Assembly: GCF_021190955.1 (NCBI RefSeq)
Contig: NZ_JAIOAO010000007.1
Location: 228,096 to 292,095, forward strand
Source of the DNA: Parachryseolinea silvisoli
GTDB lineage: Bacteria > Bacteroidota > Bacteroidia > Cytophagales > Cyclobacteriaceae
Direction of reading: 5' to 3'
DNA: 64,000 bases
Made by a program: the position numbers and the translations under genes
Shown: one piece after another, positions 26,079 through 35,640 of the stretch
How positions within the stretch are numbered: the stretch's first letter is position 1
How the letters are laid out: each line of letters opens with the position of its first letter
The notes under the pieces: generated by a model
What the model was told of the DNA's origin: nothing
The model's input: the letters and a program-made list of their open reading frames with translations, nothing else
The model's database searches: none

Positions 26079-27263
26079 ATGTTAGTACTGGAAATTATTC
26101 TCCTGGTTTACTTTGGCTTTGTCGTATTTCACAACTTCTTTTTCTCAGCCATTAGTTTTATATACCGTGAAGACCACTTTTTTAAAGGCACGGTAAACAA
26201 ACACAGCCGCATCGCTGTATTGATACCGTCCTATAAAGAAGATGGTGTCATTGTCAGCACGGCCGAGCTGGCGGTACGGCACAACTACCCGCTGGAAGCC
26301 TTCACCGTCTTCGTCATGGCCGACTCACTGCAACCCGCCACCGTGCAGGCCCTGCAGCAAACCGGCGCTACGGTATTTGAAGTGTCGTTCGAGAAAAGTA
26401 CGAAAGTACGCGCCCTGCAATTTGCCCTCGCCAAAATAGAAGGCTATGACCTCGCCGTCATACTCGACGCCGACAACGTAATGAAAGAAGGCTTTCTCGC
26501 CAAGATCAATCACGCCTTCAACAATGGCTTTCTCAACCTGCAAGGTCGCCGTGTAGCCAAGAACAGCGACACACCGATGGCGTATCTCGACTCTATCAGC
26601 GAAGCTATCAATAATCAGATCTTCCGCAAAGGGTATAACGCCGTGGGCCTCTCCTCGTCGCTGATCGGCTCGGCCATGGCATTCCCCTTCCAGCCCTTCC
26701 GCGACCACATCAACGCCATGGACTCCGTGGGCGGCTTTGATCGTGAGCTGCACCTCCGCCTGCTGGCAAAAAAACAACGGATCTACTACCTGGAAAGCGC
26801 CGAAGTATACGACGAGAAAACCCGTCAGGCAGAAGCCTTTTCGAATCAACGCCGCCGTTGGCTTTCCAGCCAGTTTGTATACCTGCAGCGCAACTTCAAG
26901 AAAGGCGTACGGGCACTCCTCAAAGGTGACTTTATCTTCTTCGAGGCATCCGTACTAAGTAACCTGTTGCTACCCCGCATTCTGACGCTGGGCTGCCTCC
27001 CCACCCTGGTTATAGTATTTACCCTGCTGCGTCACTATCTCGTACTGGGCTATACCTGGACGTGGGCCTATGCCATTCTGTATGTGGCCGCCCTGGTCAT
27101 TGCCGTTCCGACGAAGTACTTTGACAAAAGGCTCCTCGCTGCCGTGGCCAGTCTGCCCAAAGCTTTTGCACTCATGTTCCTCAACCTGTTCCGGTTGAAG
27201 AATGCCAATAAGAAATTTATCCACACACCGCATTCCACTACTACAGTAGAATCAAAAAAATAA
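26079..27263 (+). CDS. Membrane glycosyltransferase, family 2
   Basis: This 394-residue protein has an N-terminal membrane helix (VLEIILLVYFGFVVFHNFFF), a cytosolic GT-A domain and two or three C-terminal membrane helices. Catalytic features are VLIPSYKED, the DxD motif in VILDADNV, FDRELHLRL as acceptor-base region, and QRRRW typical of processive family 2 enzymes such as cellulose and hyaluronan synthases. It is likely to build or extend the polysaccharide begun by the upstream sugar transferase. It lies 22 bases after that gene and 4 before the next glycosyltransferase. Donor and product are unknown. Confidence 0.88.
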   Translation: MLVLEIILLVYFGFVVFHNFFFSAISFIYREDHFFKGTVNKHSRIAVLIPSYKEDGVIVSTAELAVRHNYPLEAFTVFVMADSLQPATVQALQQTGATVFEVSFEKSTKVRALQFALAKIEGYDLAVILDADNVMKEGFLAKINHAFNNGFLNLQGRRVAKNSDTPMAYLDSISEAINNQIFRKGYNAVGLSSSLIGSAMAFPFQPFRDHINAMDSVGGFDRELHLRLLAKKQRIYYLESAEVYDEKTRQAEAFSNQRRRWLSSQFVYLQRNFKKGVRALLKGDFIFFEASVLSNLLLPRILTLGCLPTLVIVFTLLRHYLVLGYTWTWAYAILYVAALVIAVPTKYFDKRLLAAVASLPKAFALMFLNLFRLKNANKKFIHTPHSTTTVESKK

Positions 27264-27267
27264 AGCG

Positions 27268-28221
27268 ATGAAACAGCAACCCCTTGTCTCCATTATCCTG
27301 ATCAACTGGAACCAGCTGCCCGTTACGCTCGAATGTCTCGAGTCCTTGAAGCGACTGACGTATACCAACTACGAGATCATTCTCGTAGACAATGCCTCGA
27401 AAGAGGATCCTTCCAGGATCGTGAAGGAAAAATTCCCGCATGTACGCATGATCGTGACCGACCAGAACCTCGGCTTCACCGGTGGCAACAACATCGGGTT
27501 GAAGATCGCCAAAGGCGATTACTTTTTCATCCTCAACAACGACACCGAAGTAGCCAGCACCAACCTGCTGGAAAAACTCATCGAACCGTTTGAGAAAGAT
27601 CCCTCCATCGGCATGGTGAGTCCAAAAATCCGGTACTTCTCCCATCCCGACATCATTCAATACGCCGGCTATACAAAAATCAACCCCTTTACGGGTAAGA
27701 ACCGCCAAGTCGGCGAAAAAGAAGAGGACAAAGGCCAGCACAACGTATCCGGCTATACCGATTACGCCAACGGTGCGGCCATGCTCGTAAAGCGTGAAGT
27801 GGCCGACCGCGTCGGTGTATTTCCTGATCACTTCTTCATTTATTACGAAGAGCTGGACTGGTCGTCGCAGACGGTTAAGCACGGCTATAAGATCTACTAT
27901 CAATCCGAGGTCTATATCTTACATAAAGAGTCCATCACCATGGGCAAGGCCAGTGCGATCAAGACCTACTACAACAATAAGAACCGCATCCTGTTTATGC
28001 GCCGGAACTCTAACAGCTTCCAGCTGATGTGCTTCCTCGCCTTTCTGGTCACGTTCACCATTCCTAAGAATACACTCTCCTTTCTCTTTTCCGGAAAGAT
28101 GGAGCACCTGCGTTCGTTCTATCGCGGGGTGTTCTGGAACGTGAAGAACATGAACCTCTACAAACACGAGCCCTTGAATAAGTCACTGGCCACGGTAGAA
28201 CCTCCTAAACAAGTACTCTAA
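27268..28221 (+). CDS. Glycosyltransferase, family 2 (rhamnosyltransferase-like)
   Basis: The 317 residues show the WbbL/rhamnosyltransferase type of family 2 enzyme: VSIILINWNQ at the start, ILVDNASKED, NLGFTGGNNIG, the DxD-like FILNNDTEV, and the acidic acceptor region FIYYEELDW. A C-terminal amphipathic or membrane stretch (LMCFLAFLVTFTIP) may attach it to the membrane. It is part of the polysaccharide operon, 4 bases after the preceding glycosyltransferase and 13 before the asparagine-synthase-like gene. Sugar specificity cannot be set from sequence. Confidence 0.9.
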   Translation: MKQQPLVSIILINWNQLPVTLECLESLKRLTYTNYEIILVDNASKEDPSRIVKEKFPHVRMIVTDQNLGFTGGNNIGLKIAKGDYFFILNNDTEVASTNLLEKLIEPFEKDPSIGMVSPKIRYFSHPDIIQYAGYTKINPFTGKNRQVGEKEEDKGQHNVSGYTDYANGAAMLVKREVADRVGVFPDHFFIYYEELDWSSQTVKHGYKIYYQSEVYILHKESITMGKASAIKTYYNNKNRILFMRRNSNSFQLMCFLAFLVTFTIPKNTLSFLFSGKMEHLRSFYRGVFWNVKNMNLYKHEPLNKSLATVEPPKQVL

Positions 28222-28234
28222 AACCTCCGGCAAC

Positions 28235-30127
28235 ATGTGTGGCATTAGTGGCTTTATCGATTTTACGGGCAAGAGCGGCCGCGACGTACTCGTCGGCATG
28301 GTCGACTGTCTTACCCACCGCGGTCCTGATGACTCGGGGTATCACGTCGTGCAACACGACAACTATACGCTCGGCCTCGGACAACGGCGGCTCTCCATCC
28401 TGGACCTATCGCCGCTCGGCCACCAGCCCATGTTCTTTGAGAACCTCGGCATTGTTTTCAACGGCGAGATCTATAATTTCCAGGAAATCCGTCAGGAGCT
28501 GATCGCACAAGGTCATTCGTTTATCAGTGGTGGTGATACCGAGGTTATCCTGAAAGCCTTCAAGACCTGGGGGCCAGCCTGTGTGCAACGCTTCATCGGC
28601 ATGTTTGCCTTTGTACTGCACGACACCAACACCAACAAACTATATGTCTACCGCGACCGCGCGGGGGTAAAGCCGCTGTTCTACTACTGGCACAACAACC
28701 TGTTCTTGTTTTCGTCCGAGCTCAAAAGCTTCCACCGTCACCCGGCCTTTGAAAAGACACTGGATTACAATCACCTGGCGTTGTACTTACAGTACAACTA
28801 TGTGCCGGGGCCGTATTCCATCTTCAAAAATACCACCAAGCTCAGCCCGGGCCATTACCTGGAGATCGACCTGCAAAAGCGCTCAGTCGTAACACACCAG
28901 TATTGGAACGTGCTCGATTACTACAACCAGGAGAAGCTGAAGATCTCCAAGGAGGAAGCCATTGAAGAAACCGAACGCCTGCTCAAGTCGGCATTCGAAT
29001 ATCGCATGGTATCGGATGTGCCCGTAGGTGTATTCCTGAGCGGTGGCTACGACAGTACGGCCATTGCTGCGTTACTGCAAAAAGGCCGCACCGAAAAGAT
29101 CAAGACCTTTACCATTGGCTTTGACGTCGAAGGATTTGACGAAGCGCCGGAGGCCAAAAAAATTGCCAACTTCCTGGGCACCGATCATACCGAACACTAC
29201 TGTACCCCGGAGGAGGCGTTTGCCATCATCCCTACCCTGCCCGACATCTACGACGAACCCTTTGCCGATAACTCCACCGTACCCACAGTGCTGGTATCGA
29301 AGCTGGCACGCCAGTCGGTAAAAGTAGCGTTGTCAGGCGATGCTGGCGACGAGATCTTTGGCGGGTACTATAAATTCATCCAATCCGTCGAGCTTACCTC
29401 GCAGTTGCCCAAGCCGGTGCAGCGCACCCTGGCTGGGGTTATGAGTATGGTAAACCCGGAGAAGCTACCCTACTTCAAAGACCGGTATAACTTCTCGACA
29501 CGCTTCGAAAAGGTATCCGAGATCTGGCGCTCAGGCAATCCGTTGACAGCCCTCAAGCAGATCAGCCATTACATCACCGGAAGCGAGTTGAAGCAATATC
29601 TCAAGCACAGCTTCCTGCTGCCGCCGACAGACTTCGACCTGGAAAAGGATATGCTCGATAACAACGATGCCTTCAACAAAATGCTGGCCATCGATTATCG
29701 CACGTTCCTGGTGGACAATAACCTGGTGAAAGTAGACCGCGCCACCATGTCCGTAGGATTGGAAGGGCGCGAGCCCTTCCTCGATCACCGCCTCATCGAG
29801 TTTGTATCGCGGCTCCCGTCGTCGTATAAAATACACGGCAAGGAAAAGAAAGTGATCTTGCGTGACATCGTACACCGGCACGTAGACAAGGCACTGATGG
29901 ACCGGCCCAAGAAGCCGTTCATCGCGCCGCTGACCGTATGGTTCCGCCAGGAATTAAAAGATTACTTCCTGCATTACCTTAGCGAAGAAAACTTAAAGAA
30001 GGGCGACTTCTTTAACCCGGCACCGATCATCGCGTTGCGCGATCGCTATTTGAGCGGCGCCCAGGTAAACCACCAGAAGCTCTGGAATATCCTGATCTTC
30101 CAGATGTGGAAAGACAAATGGCTATAA
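28235..30127 (+). CDS. asnB: Glutamine-hydrolysing asparagine synthase family protein
   Basis: The 630-residue protein has the class II glutaminase domain with nucleophile Cys2 (MCGISGF), LTHRGPDDSGY, GQRRLSILDLS and FNGEIYNF, followed by the synthetase domain with PPi loop VFLSGGYDST (near residue 268) and SGDAGDEIFGGY. All key residues for ammonia transfer and adenylation are present. In this place, between glycosyltransferases, it probably amidates a sugar acid or another component of the polysaccharide rather than making free asparagine; many surface-polysaccharide loci carry such a gene. Plain asparagine synthesis remains possible. Confidence 0.9.
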   Translation: MCGISGFIDFTGKSGRDVLVGMVDCLTHRGPDDSGYHVVQHDNYTLGLGQRRLSILDLSPLGHQPMFFENLGIVFNGEIYNFQEIRQELIAQGHSFISGGDTEVILKAFKTWGPACVQRFIGMFAFVLHDTNTNKLYVYRDRAGVKPLFYYWHNNLFLFSSELKSFHRHPAFEKTLDYNHLALYLQYNYVPGPYSIFKNTTKLSPGHYLEIDLQKRSVVTHQYWNVLDYYNQEKLKISKEEAIEETERLLKSAFEYRMVSDVPVGVFLSGGYDSTAIAALLQKGRTEKIKTFTIGFDVEGFDEAPEAKKIANFLGTDHTEHYCTPEEAFAIIPTLPDIYDEPFADNSTVPTVLVSKLARQSVKVALSGDAGDEIFGGYYKFIQSVELTSQLPKPVQRTLAGVMSMVNPEKLPYFKDRYNFSTRFEKVSEIWRSGNPLTALKQISHYITGSELKQYLKHSFLLPPTDFDLEKDMLDNNDAFNKMLAIDYRTFLVDNNLVKVDRATMSVGLEGREPFLDHRLIEFVSRLPSSYKIHGKEKKVILRDIVHRHVDKALMDRPKKPFIAPLTVWFRQELKDYFLHYLSEENLKKGDFFNPAPIIALRDRYLSGAQVNHQKLWNILIFQMWKDKWL

Positions 30128-30165
30128 CAAACGTATTTTAATATAACTCTTACCATTTCCTTATT

Positions 30166-31164
30166 ATGGCTAAATCACTCATCACCGGCGGAGCCGGCTT
30201 CATCGGTTCACACGTTGCCAGACATTGTCTGGCTGCCGGTCATCAGGTCATCGTTCTCGACGACCTCAGCGGCGGTTTTGAAGACCATATTCCTGCTGGC
30301 GCCACGTTTATCAAGGGCTCTATCACCGACGAGCAACTCATCTCGAAGCTGTTCGCCGAGCACAAATTCGACTATGTATACCACCTGGCAGCATACGCCG
30401 CCGAAGGCCTGTCGCACTTCATTCGCCGCTTCAACTATAACAACAACCTGATCGGCAGCATCAACCTGATCAACGAATCGGTAAAGCACGACGTAAAATG
30501 TTTTGTCTTTACCTCTTCCATCGCGGTATACGGCCCCGGCCAGGTGCCGATGACCGAAGACATGGTGCCCACGCCGGAAGATCCGTACGGTGTGTCAAAA
30601 TACGCCGTAGAGCTTGACCTCAAGGCGGCCCACGAAATGTTCGGCCTCAACTACGTCGTATTCCGTCCGCACAACGTATACGGCGAGAATCAAAACATCG
30701 GCGACAAATACCGTAACGTGATCGGTATCTTCATGAACCAGATCATGCAGAACCTGCCGATGACCATATTCGGCGACGGCACGCAAACCCGCGCTTTCAG
30801 CTACATCGACGACGTGGCCATTCCGATCGCCAAATGTGTAGACGTAAAAGAAGCCTACAACGAAGTATTCAACATCGGTGCCGATAAGCCCTATACTATC
30901 AACGAGCTGGTAGACGTGGTCAGCAAACACCTCGACGCAAAACCGAACGTGAAACACCTGCAAGCGCGCAAAGAAGTGCTGCACGCATACTCCAGCCACG
31001 AGAAGAGCCACCGCGTGTTTAAGACCGGTAATCCTGTAACGCTCGACGCGGGTATTGGCAAAATGGCCGCCTGGGCGAAGAAAGTAGGCAGCCGTGCGAG
31101 CCAGGAGTTTGGCAACATCGAGATCAATAAAAACCTGCCCGAAGGATGGACCAAAAAGTCCTGA
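30166..31164 (+). CDS. NAD-dependent nucleotide-sugar epimerase/dehydratase
   Basis: This 332-residue extended short-chain dehydrogenase has the Rossmann motif TGGAGFIGSH, VLDDLSGG, the catalytic serine region FTSSIAVYG and the YxxxK pair in DPYGVSKYA. It resembles UDP-glucose 4-epimerase relatives and makes or interconverts a nucleotide sugar for the polysaccharide. It is clearly separate from the galE of the galactose operon. The last 19 bases overlap the following glycosyltransferase gene. Confidence 0.9.
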   Translation: MAKSLITGGAGFIGSHVARHCLAAGHQVIVLDDLSGGFEDHIPAGATFIKGSITDEQLISKLFAEHKFDYVYHLAAYAAEGLSHFIRRFNYNNNLIGSINLINESVKHDVKCFVFTSSIAVYGPGQVPMTEDMVPTPEDPYGVSKYAVELDLKAAHEMFGLNYVVFRPHNVYGENQNIGDKYRNVIGIFMNQIMQNLPMTIFGDGTQTRAFSYIDDVAIPIAKCVDVKEAYNEVFNIGADKPYTINELVDVVSKHLDAKPNVKHLQARKEVLHAYSSHEKSHRVFKTGNPVTLDAGIGKMAAWAKKVGSRASQEFGNIEINKNLPEGWTKKS

Positions 31165-32282
31165 AGCGACCGCTGAAGGTACTTCTTTCGATCCGGCAGG
31201 GTCAGGTCGGAGGCGGTGAATCACACGTACTGGAGCTGGTGAGAGGGTTTGACAAATCCCTGGTCGAACCCGTTGTCCTCAGCTTTACCGACGGCGAAAT
31301 GATTGACCGCCTTCAGGCCATGAATACCCCCGTACACGTTATCCCCACCACCACGCCCTTCGACGTGCGTGTGTGGGGTAAAGTAAAACGTTTTTTGCAC
31401 AACACCGCGCCCGACATCGTCCATGCTCACGGCACCCGCGCGGCGTCCAACCTGTTCTGGTCCACCCGTGCGTTAAATCTTCCGTTGCTTTATACTGTGC
31501 ACGGCTGGTCGTTTCATAAAACGCAGCCCAAAACAACCTACTATACCCGTTTATATACCGAGAAGTTTATCACCCGGCAGGCAGCGTTGAATATCTGCGT
31601 GTCCAACAGCAACCAGGCGGATGGCCAGAGACTCTTCGGACTGAAAAACTCGATGGTGATTCACAACGGCGTCGACCTGAACAAGTTCGACCCGACCCGC
31701 ACGTATCCCGACATCCGTCAGGAATATGGCGTCCGTCCAGACGAGATCCTGATCGGCTATATTTCACGGGTGACCTATCAAAAGAATCCGCTGAATTTTA
31801 TTCGCGCCATGGCGTTGCTTAAAAACACCGTGCAGAATTTTAAAGTATTGATGGTGGGCGACGGCGACATGAAAGACGAAGCGCTCGCGCTGGCCTCGGA
31901 GCTCAACCTGCAAGACACGATTATCTTTATCAAATTCCGCAGCGACGTGCCTGCCATCCTCAAGGCGTTGGACATCTTCTGCTTACCCTCGTGGTGGGAA
32001 GGTTTTTCCATCGGACTGCTGGAAGCGATGGCGATGCACAAATGCGTGGTCTGCAGCAGCGTAGACGGCAACCGCGAAATTGTCAGTGACCACGTAACCG
32101 GCTACTTCTTCCCCCCGGACAATCCGCAAGGCATGGCCGACACCCTCGCCTATCTCTGTCAGCACCCGGAGGCACGCGCGCAAGCCGCCGCCAAAGGCGA
32201 AACGCTCGTCCGCCAAACCTTTTCCGCTCCCAAAATGATCCGTACCTTGGAGGGCGTGTACCAGCAACTGGTGCGCGCATAA
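31146..32282 (+). CDS. Glycosyltransferase, family 4
   Basis: The 378-residue protein is a GT-B retaining glycosyltransferase: N-terminal RQGQVGGGESHVLELVRGF, VIHNGVDLNKFDP in the middle, GYISRVTYQKNP, and the family 4 signature WWEGFSIGLLEAMAMHKCVV with the E-x7-E pair. It would transfer a sugar from a nucleotide donor to the growing polysaccharide at the cytoplasmic face. It starts inside the epimerase gene (19-base overlap), so the two are translationally linked. Confidence 0.93.
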   Translation: MDQKVLKRPLKVLLSIRQGQVGGGESHVLELVRGFDKSLVEPVVLSFTDGEMIDRLQAMNTPVHVIPTTTPFDVRVWGKVKRFLHNTAPDIVHAHGTRAASNLFWSTRALNLPLLYTVHGWSFHKTQPKTTYYTRLYTEKFITRQAALNICVSNSNQADGQRLFGLKNSMVIHNGVDLNKFDPTRTYPDIRQEYGVRPDEILIGYISRVTYQKNPLNFIRAMALLKNTVQNFKVLMVGDGDMKDEALALASELNLQDTIIFIKFRSDVPAILKALDIFCLPSWWEGFSIGLLEAMAMHKCVVCSSVDGNREIVSDHVTGYFFPPDNPQGMADTLAYLCQHPEARAQAAAKGETLVRQTFSAPKMIRTLEGVYQQLVRA

Positions 32283-32299
32283 CCACTCCGAGATACGCT

Positions 32300-33163
32300 A
32301 TGAACCCAAGCATTGGATTTATCGGGCTTGGCAACATGGGCTACCCCATTGCCAAAAACCTGATCGAGCAGGGCTTCTCCGTAAGCCTGTATAACCGTAC
32401 GCCCGAAAAGCTACGCGACCTCGTATCGCTCGGCGGCCACGCCGCGAAGACACCCGGCGCAGCCGTGGCAGCTGCCGCCGTCGTGATGACGATGTTGAGC
32501 GACGATGCCGCGGTGACGGCCGTCGTCGATCAGATATTGCCGTCGCTGCAACCCGGTACAGTGTTTCTTTCCCTCAGTACGATTAAAGCTGAAACAGCCC
32601 AGACACTCGCGGAGCGGTGCCGCACCCGTGGTGTGCACTACGTAGCCTCCCCGGTGATGGGTCGCCCACCGGCTGCCGCGGCACGACAACTGTCCATCCT
32701 GCTGTCAGGTGATGCGGAGGCGAAGGCGCTGGTCGCTCCTATCGCAGCGGCTATTGGCCAGCGGAGCTTTGACTTTGGGGCGGAGCCCGGTACCGCCCAC
32801 ACGGTAAAGGTGATGCTGAATTTTATGGTCTTTGCCGTGGTGGAGATGTTGAGCGAGGTAATGCTGATGGCGGAGAAGGCCGGTATAGATAAGGCGGTCC
32901 TTTTGGATACGATGCTGAATACTATTTACGGGGCGCCGGTGTTTAAGAACTATGGAACGCTGATCGTACAGGAAGGTGACGTGCCGAATGGATTTACGAC
33001 AGCACTGGCGAATAAGGACCTGCGGTTGGCGCAGGAGACGGCGGCGGCGCTTGGGGCGCAGTTGCCGTTAGCGGAGCTGGTGAGAGCGCATTTTGAGGAG
33101 ATGATTGCTGCCGGCAACGGCGACAAAGATGTATCCGGCCTGATCACACATTTGCGCGGGTAA
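32300..33163 (+). CDS. NAD(P)-dependent beta-hydroxyacid dehydrogenase
   Basis: This 287-residue protein belongs to the 3-hydroxyisobutyrate/glyoxylate reductase group: N-terminal Rossmann motif IGFIGLGNMGYPIAKNLI, the substrate-binding VASPVMGRPPAA region, and the catalytic lysine in HTVKVMLNF. It reduces or oxidises a small beta-hydroxy acid or aldehyde. It follows the last glycosyltransferase by 17 bases on the same strand and may be a passenger of that operon; a role in polysaccharide synthesis is not evident. It is convergent with the FG-GAP protein gene. Confidence 0.9.
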   Translation: MNPSIGFIGLGNMGYPIAKNLIEQGFSVSLYNRTPEKLRDLVSLGGHAAKTPGAAVAAAAVVMTMLSDDAAVTAVVDQILPSLQPGTVFLSLSTIKAETAQTLAERCRTRGVHYVASPVMGRPPAAAARQLSILLSGDAEAKALVAPIAAAIGQRSFDFGAEPGTAHTVKVMLNFMVFAVVEMLSEVMLMAEKAGIDKAVLLDTMLNTIYGAPVFKNYGTLIVQEGDVPNGFTTALANKDLRLAQETAAALGAQLPLAELVRAHFEEMIAAGNGDKDVSGLITHLRG

Positions 33164-33201
33164 GCCGACGAAGTTTGGGCCAGATACCATCCCCCTTACA
33201 C

Positions 33202-35628
33202 CTAGCGTAGCAGCACTACCTGCCCATAGCCATGCTTTCCAAACGTCAATGGATTACCGTCGGTGAAGTGGCCTTGCAGGGTCCAGGTGTAGGTGCCGGC
33301 AGGCATGTCGCGGCCATGGTAGCGGCCGTTCCAGCCGCGTTCAGTGGCTTCGGTGATGTCGGTTGTTTGGAAGACCTCATGGCCGTCGGGGCTGTATATG
33401 CTGAAGCGTATGTCGGCAACATCGGCGGTGCGTACGCAGAGCGCATCGTTGGCCCCGTCGCCGTTGGGCGAAAACAGTGTGGGGAGGAAAACGGCATGAC
33501 GGACGCCTGGCCCACTCTCTGGCTCTATAGTTACGGTGAAGGTAATGACGGTATCATCGTCGCCGCCGCGTGCGGTGCCGCCATCGTCGCGGATCACAAC
33601 GGTGACCGTGATGGTTCCGCTGGCGCCGGGTGCAGGAGCTAACAACAACGTGGCGGTTCCGTCGCCATGCAGCGTGACCGATGGGTCGGCGAGCTCAAAC
33701 GGCGCATCGGAAGAGGCGGTCACTGTCAGGTGCTGGCTGTCTTCGCCGGGGCCGGGATGAAGCCCGGTGAGTATCAGGTCCACGGATGGGCTGCCAGCCA
33801 CCAGCGTGATGTCTGCTACGGCATCTACCCACGGCGCATCGTTCACCGGATGGATGGTAATGGTAAAGGTTGTCGGTACACTTTGATCGATACCGCCGTT
33901 TGCGGTGCCTCCGTTGTCCTCCAGCAGTACTGTGACGGTCGCAATACCCCAGGCGTTATCCGCAGATTTAAAGGTGAGCGTGCCGGTGGCGTCGAGGGTA
34001 GGTTGTGTGGAAAATAATGCTGTATTGTCGTTGCTCACCACGAAGGTCAGGAGCTGGTTGGACTCACTGGGGGCTCCGGCAGAGATCGATGTTGCCCATG
34101 CCGTGAAGCTTTGCAGCGGGGCGTCTTCAGTTACCTCGATGTCGGAGCCTTTTGTAAAGGTTGGCGCACGATTGGGTATGGGCGTCCCGTTGTTCGGGTA
34201 CCAGGCTATCCGGTTGTCGTTGAGGGAGGCCGTCATGATGTCCATGTCGCCATCGCCATCTATATCTGCCGCATAGGCAACCATTACGCCATCCGCGCCA
34301 GTCGATACGATATGGTTGGCAAAGTTTTGTGCGCCATCATTTTCGTGCCACAGCACCTGGAAGTTACGGAAGTCGTAGCCGACCAGGTCCATATCGCCAT
34401 CACCATCGATGTCGGCTGCATGGACGGACCACGCGCCGGAAGAGCTATTGGTTAAGGCTACGGCAATGTGATCTATAAACGTCTGAGATCCATTGTTTTC
34501 ATGCCAGAGGATCTGGCCATTAGAGTTGCTTACGGAAACCACATCCATGTCGCCATCGCGATCCATATCCGTGGCATATACGCCACGGGCGTAACGTACG
34601 CCGGTGCTGACGGTATAGCCCGGGAATACGAGGGACTGGAGATTCTCATACCAGAGAATTTTACCGTCGTTCAAACTAAAGGTATTGAACGACGATGCCA
34701 GAATATCCATATCGCCGTCGCTATCTACGTCGGCGGCGTAGAGCTCATTCACGTTCATGACGTTGGTGGCGATGGTGTTGGAGGTAAATACCCCGGCTCC
34801 ATCATTTTTGTACAAAATAATTTTACCATACGCCTCACAGGCGGCCAGCACGTCTACATCGCCGTCGGCATCCATGTCTTCCGTATATAGAAACGTGGCC
34901 TGCTCTCCGGATGCGAGTGTACGGGGCGTGAATACCTGCGAACCATTATTCTCCAACCAGATAATTTTGCTGTCGTCGTGCGACGTAACGAGCATGTCTA
35001 CGTCGCCATCGTTATCGAGGTCTGCGGCACGAAGAGACGTAGGTGAAGCCGCACCGGTCGATACGCTGTGGGGGACGAGTGTTTGCGAGCCGTTATTTTC
35101 GTACCACGAAACACCGCCTAGCCCAACCGAAATCATATCCACGTCGCCATCGCCATTCATGTCTATGGGGTAAACTTCGTATGCCGTCGTGGCCGTTGTT
35201 GAGACCGGTGGAATCGTAGTAAATGCGGGCACCACGGCAGCGGAAGCTATCGTAAACTGCCAGGTATATCCGGACAACGGCAGGCCTAGACCCGCTGTGA
35301 GCGTAACGGTCACTACCTCGCCGGCATGAAAGTCGCGCGTAGGATTGAAGATGACAGTGGTCGTGCCCCCGCCCGTCAATATACCGCCCACGCGGCCGCT
35401 CTGCGCGCCGTTCACGGTAAAGTTCGCCCCATTTACCGCCGCCACGGGAATAGCGCCATCGAAGGTCACGACAATGTCGGATGACGGACCGACCCGCTGC
35501 GCGTTGGCCTCGGGAGAAACGGCGGTAACATTCGCGGCCTGCACGCGTGCGGTCTGAAATAAGCATCCCGTCAGTACTACAATCCGCAGGGATCTGATGA
35601 TGCGACGGTGGTTTATGGCTAATGTCAT
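33202..35628 (-). CDS. FG-GAP/VCBS-repeat surface protein with T9SS type B sorting domain
   Basis: The 808-residue protein has a signal peptide ending ARVQA, an SbsA-type Ig domain (about residues 33-130: FDGAIPVAAVNGANFTV), then seven FG-GAP/VCBS units (about 150-500), each with a DxDGDGDxD calcium loop and a WYENNGSQ or WHENNGSQ end, which predict a beta-propeller. Two cadherin- or Big-like domains follow (about 505-715). The last 95 residues are the gliding-motility-type (type B) T9SS sorting domain: LPTLFSPNGDGANDAL, IYSPDGHEVFQT, WNGRYHGRDMPAGTYTW. It lies 12 bases downstream of the PorP/SprF-OmpA fusion gene, its likely outer-membrane partner. Confidence 0.9.
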   Translation of the reverse strand: MTLAINHRRIIRSLRIVVLTGCLFQTARVQAANVTAVSPEANAQRVGPSSDIVVTFDGAIPVAAVNGANFTVNGAQSGRVGGILTGGGTTTVIFNPTRDFHAGEVVTVTLTAGLGLPLSGYTWQFTIASAAVVPAFTTIPPVSTTATTAYEVYPIDMNGDGDVDMISVGLGGVSWYENNGSQTLVPHSVSTGAASPTSLRAADLDNDGDVDMLVTSHDDSKIIWLENNGSQVFTPRTLASGEQATFLYTEDMDADGDVDVLAACEAYGKIILYKNDGAGVFTSNTIATNVMNVNELYAADVDSDGDMDILASSFNTFSLNDGKILWYENLQSLVFPGYTVSTGVRYARGVYATDMDRDGDMDVVSVSNSNGQILWHENNGSQTFIDHIAVALTNSSSGAWSVHAADIDGDGDMDLVGYDFRNFQVLWHENDGAQNFANHIVSTGADGVMVAYAADIDGDGDMDIMTASLNDNRIAWYPNNGTPIPNRAPTFTKGSDIEVTEDAPLQSFTAWATSISAGAPSESNQLLTFVVSNDNTALFSTQPTLDATGTLTFKSADNAWGIATVTVLLEDNGGTANGGIDQSVPTTFTITIHPVNDAPWVDAVADITLVAGSPSVDLILTGLHPGPGEDSQHLTVTASSDAPFELADPSVTLHGDGTATLLLAPAPGASGTITVTVVIRDDGGTARGGDDDTVITFTVTIEPESGPGVRHAVFLPTLFSPNGDGANDALCVRTADVADIRFSIYSPDGHEVFQTTDITEATERGWNGRYHGRDMPAGTYTWTLQGHFTDGNPLTFGKHGYGQVVLLR

Positions 35629-35640
35629 CTATATATCCTG

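Noticed and set aside
32300..33163. Possible missing menaquinone or polysaccharide enzyme (menC, UDP-sugar dehydrogenase)
   Set aside because: The motifs (GLGNMG, catalytic lysine in HTVKVMLNF) are those of beta-hydroxyacid dehydrogenases, not of enolase-fold MenC or UDP-sugar dehydrogenases.
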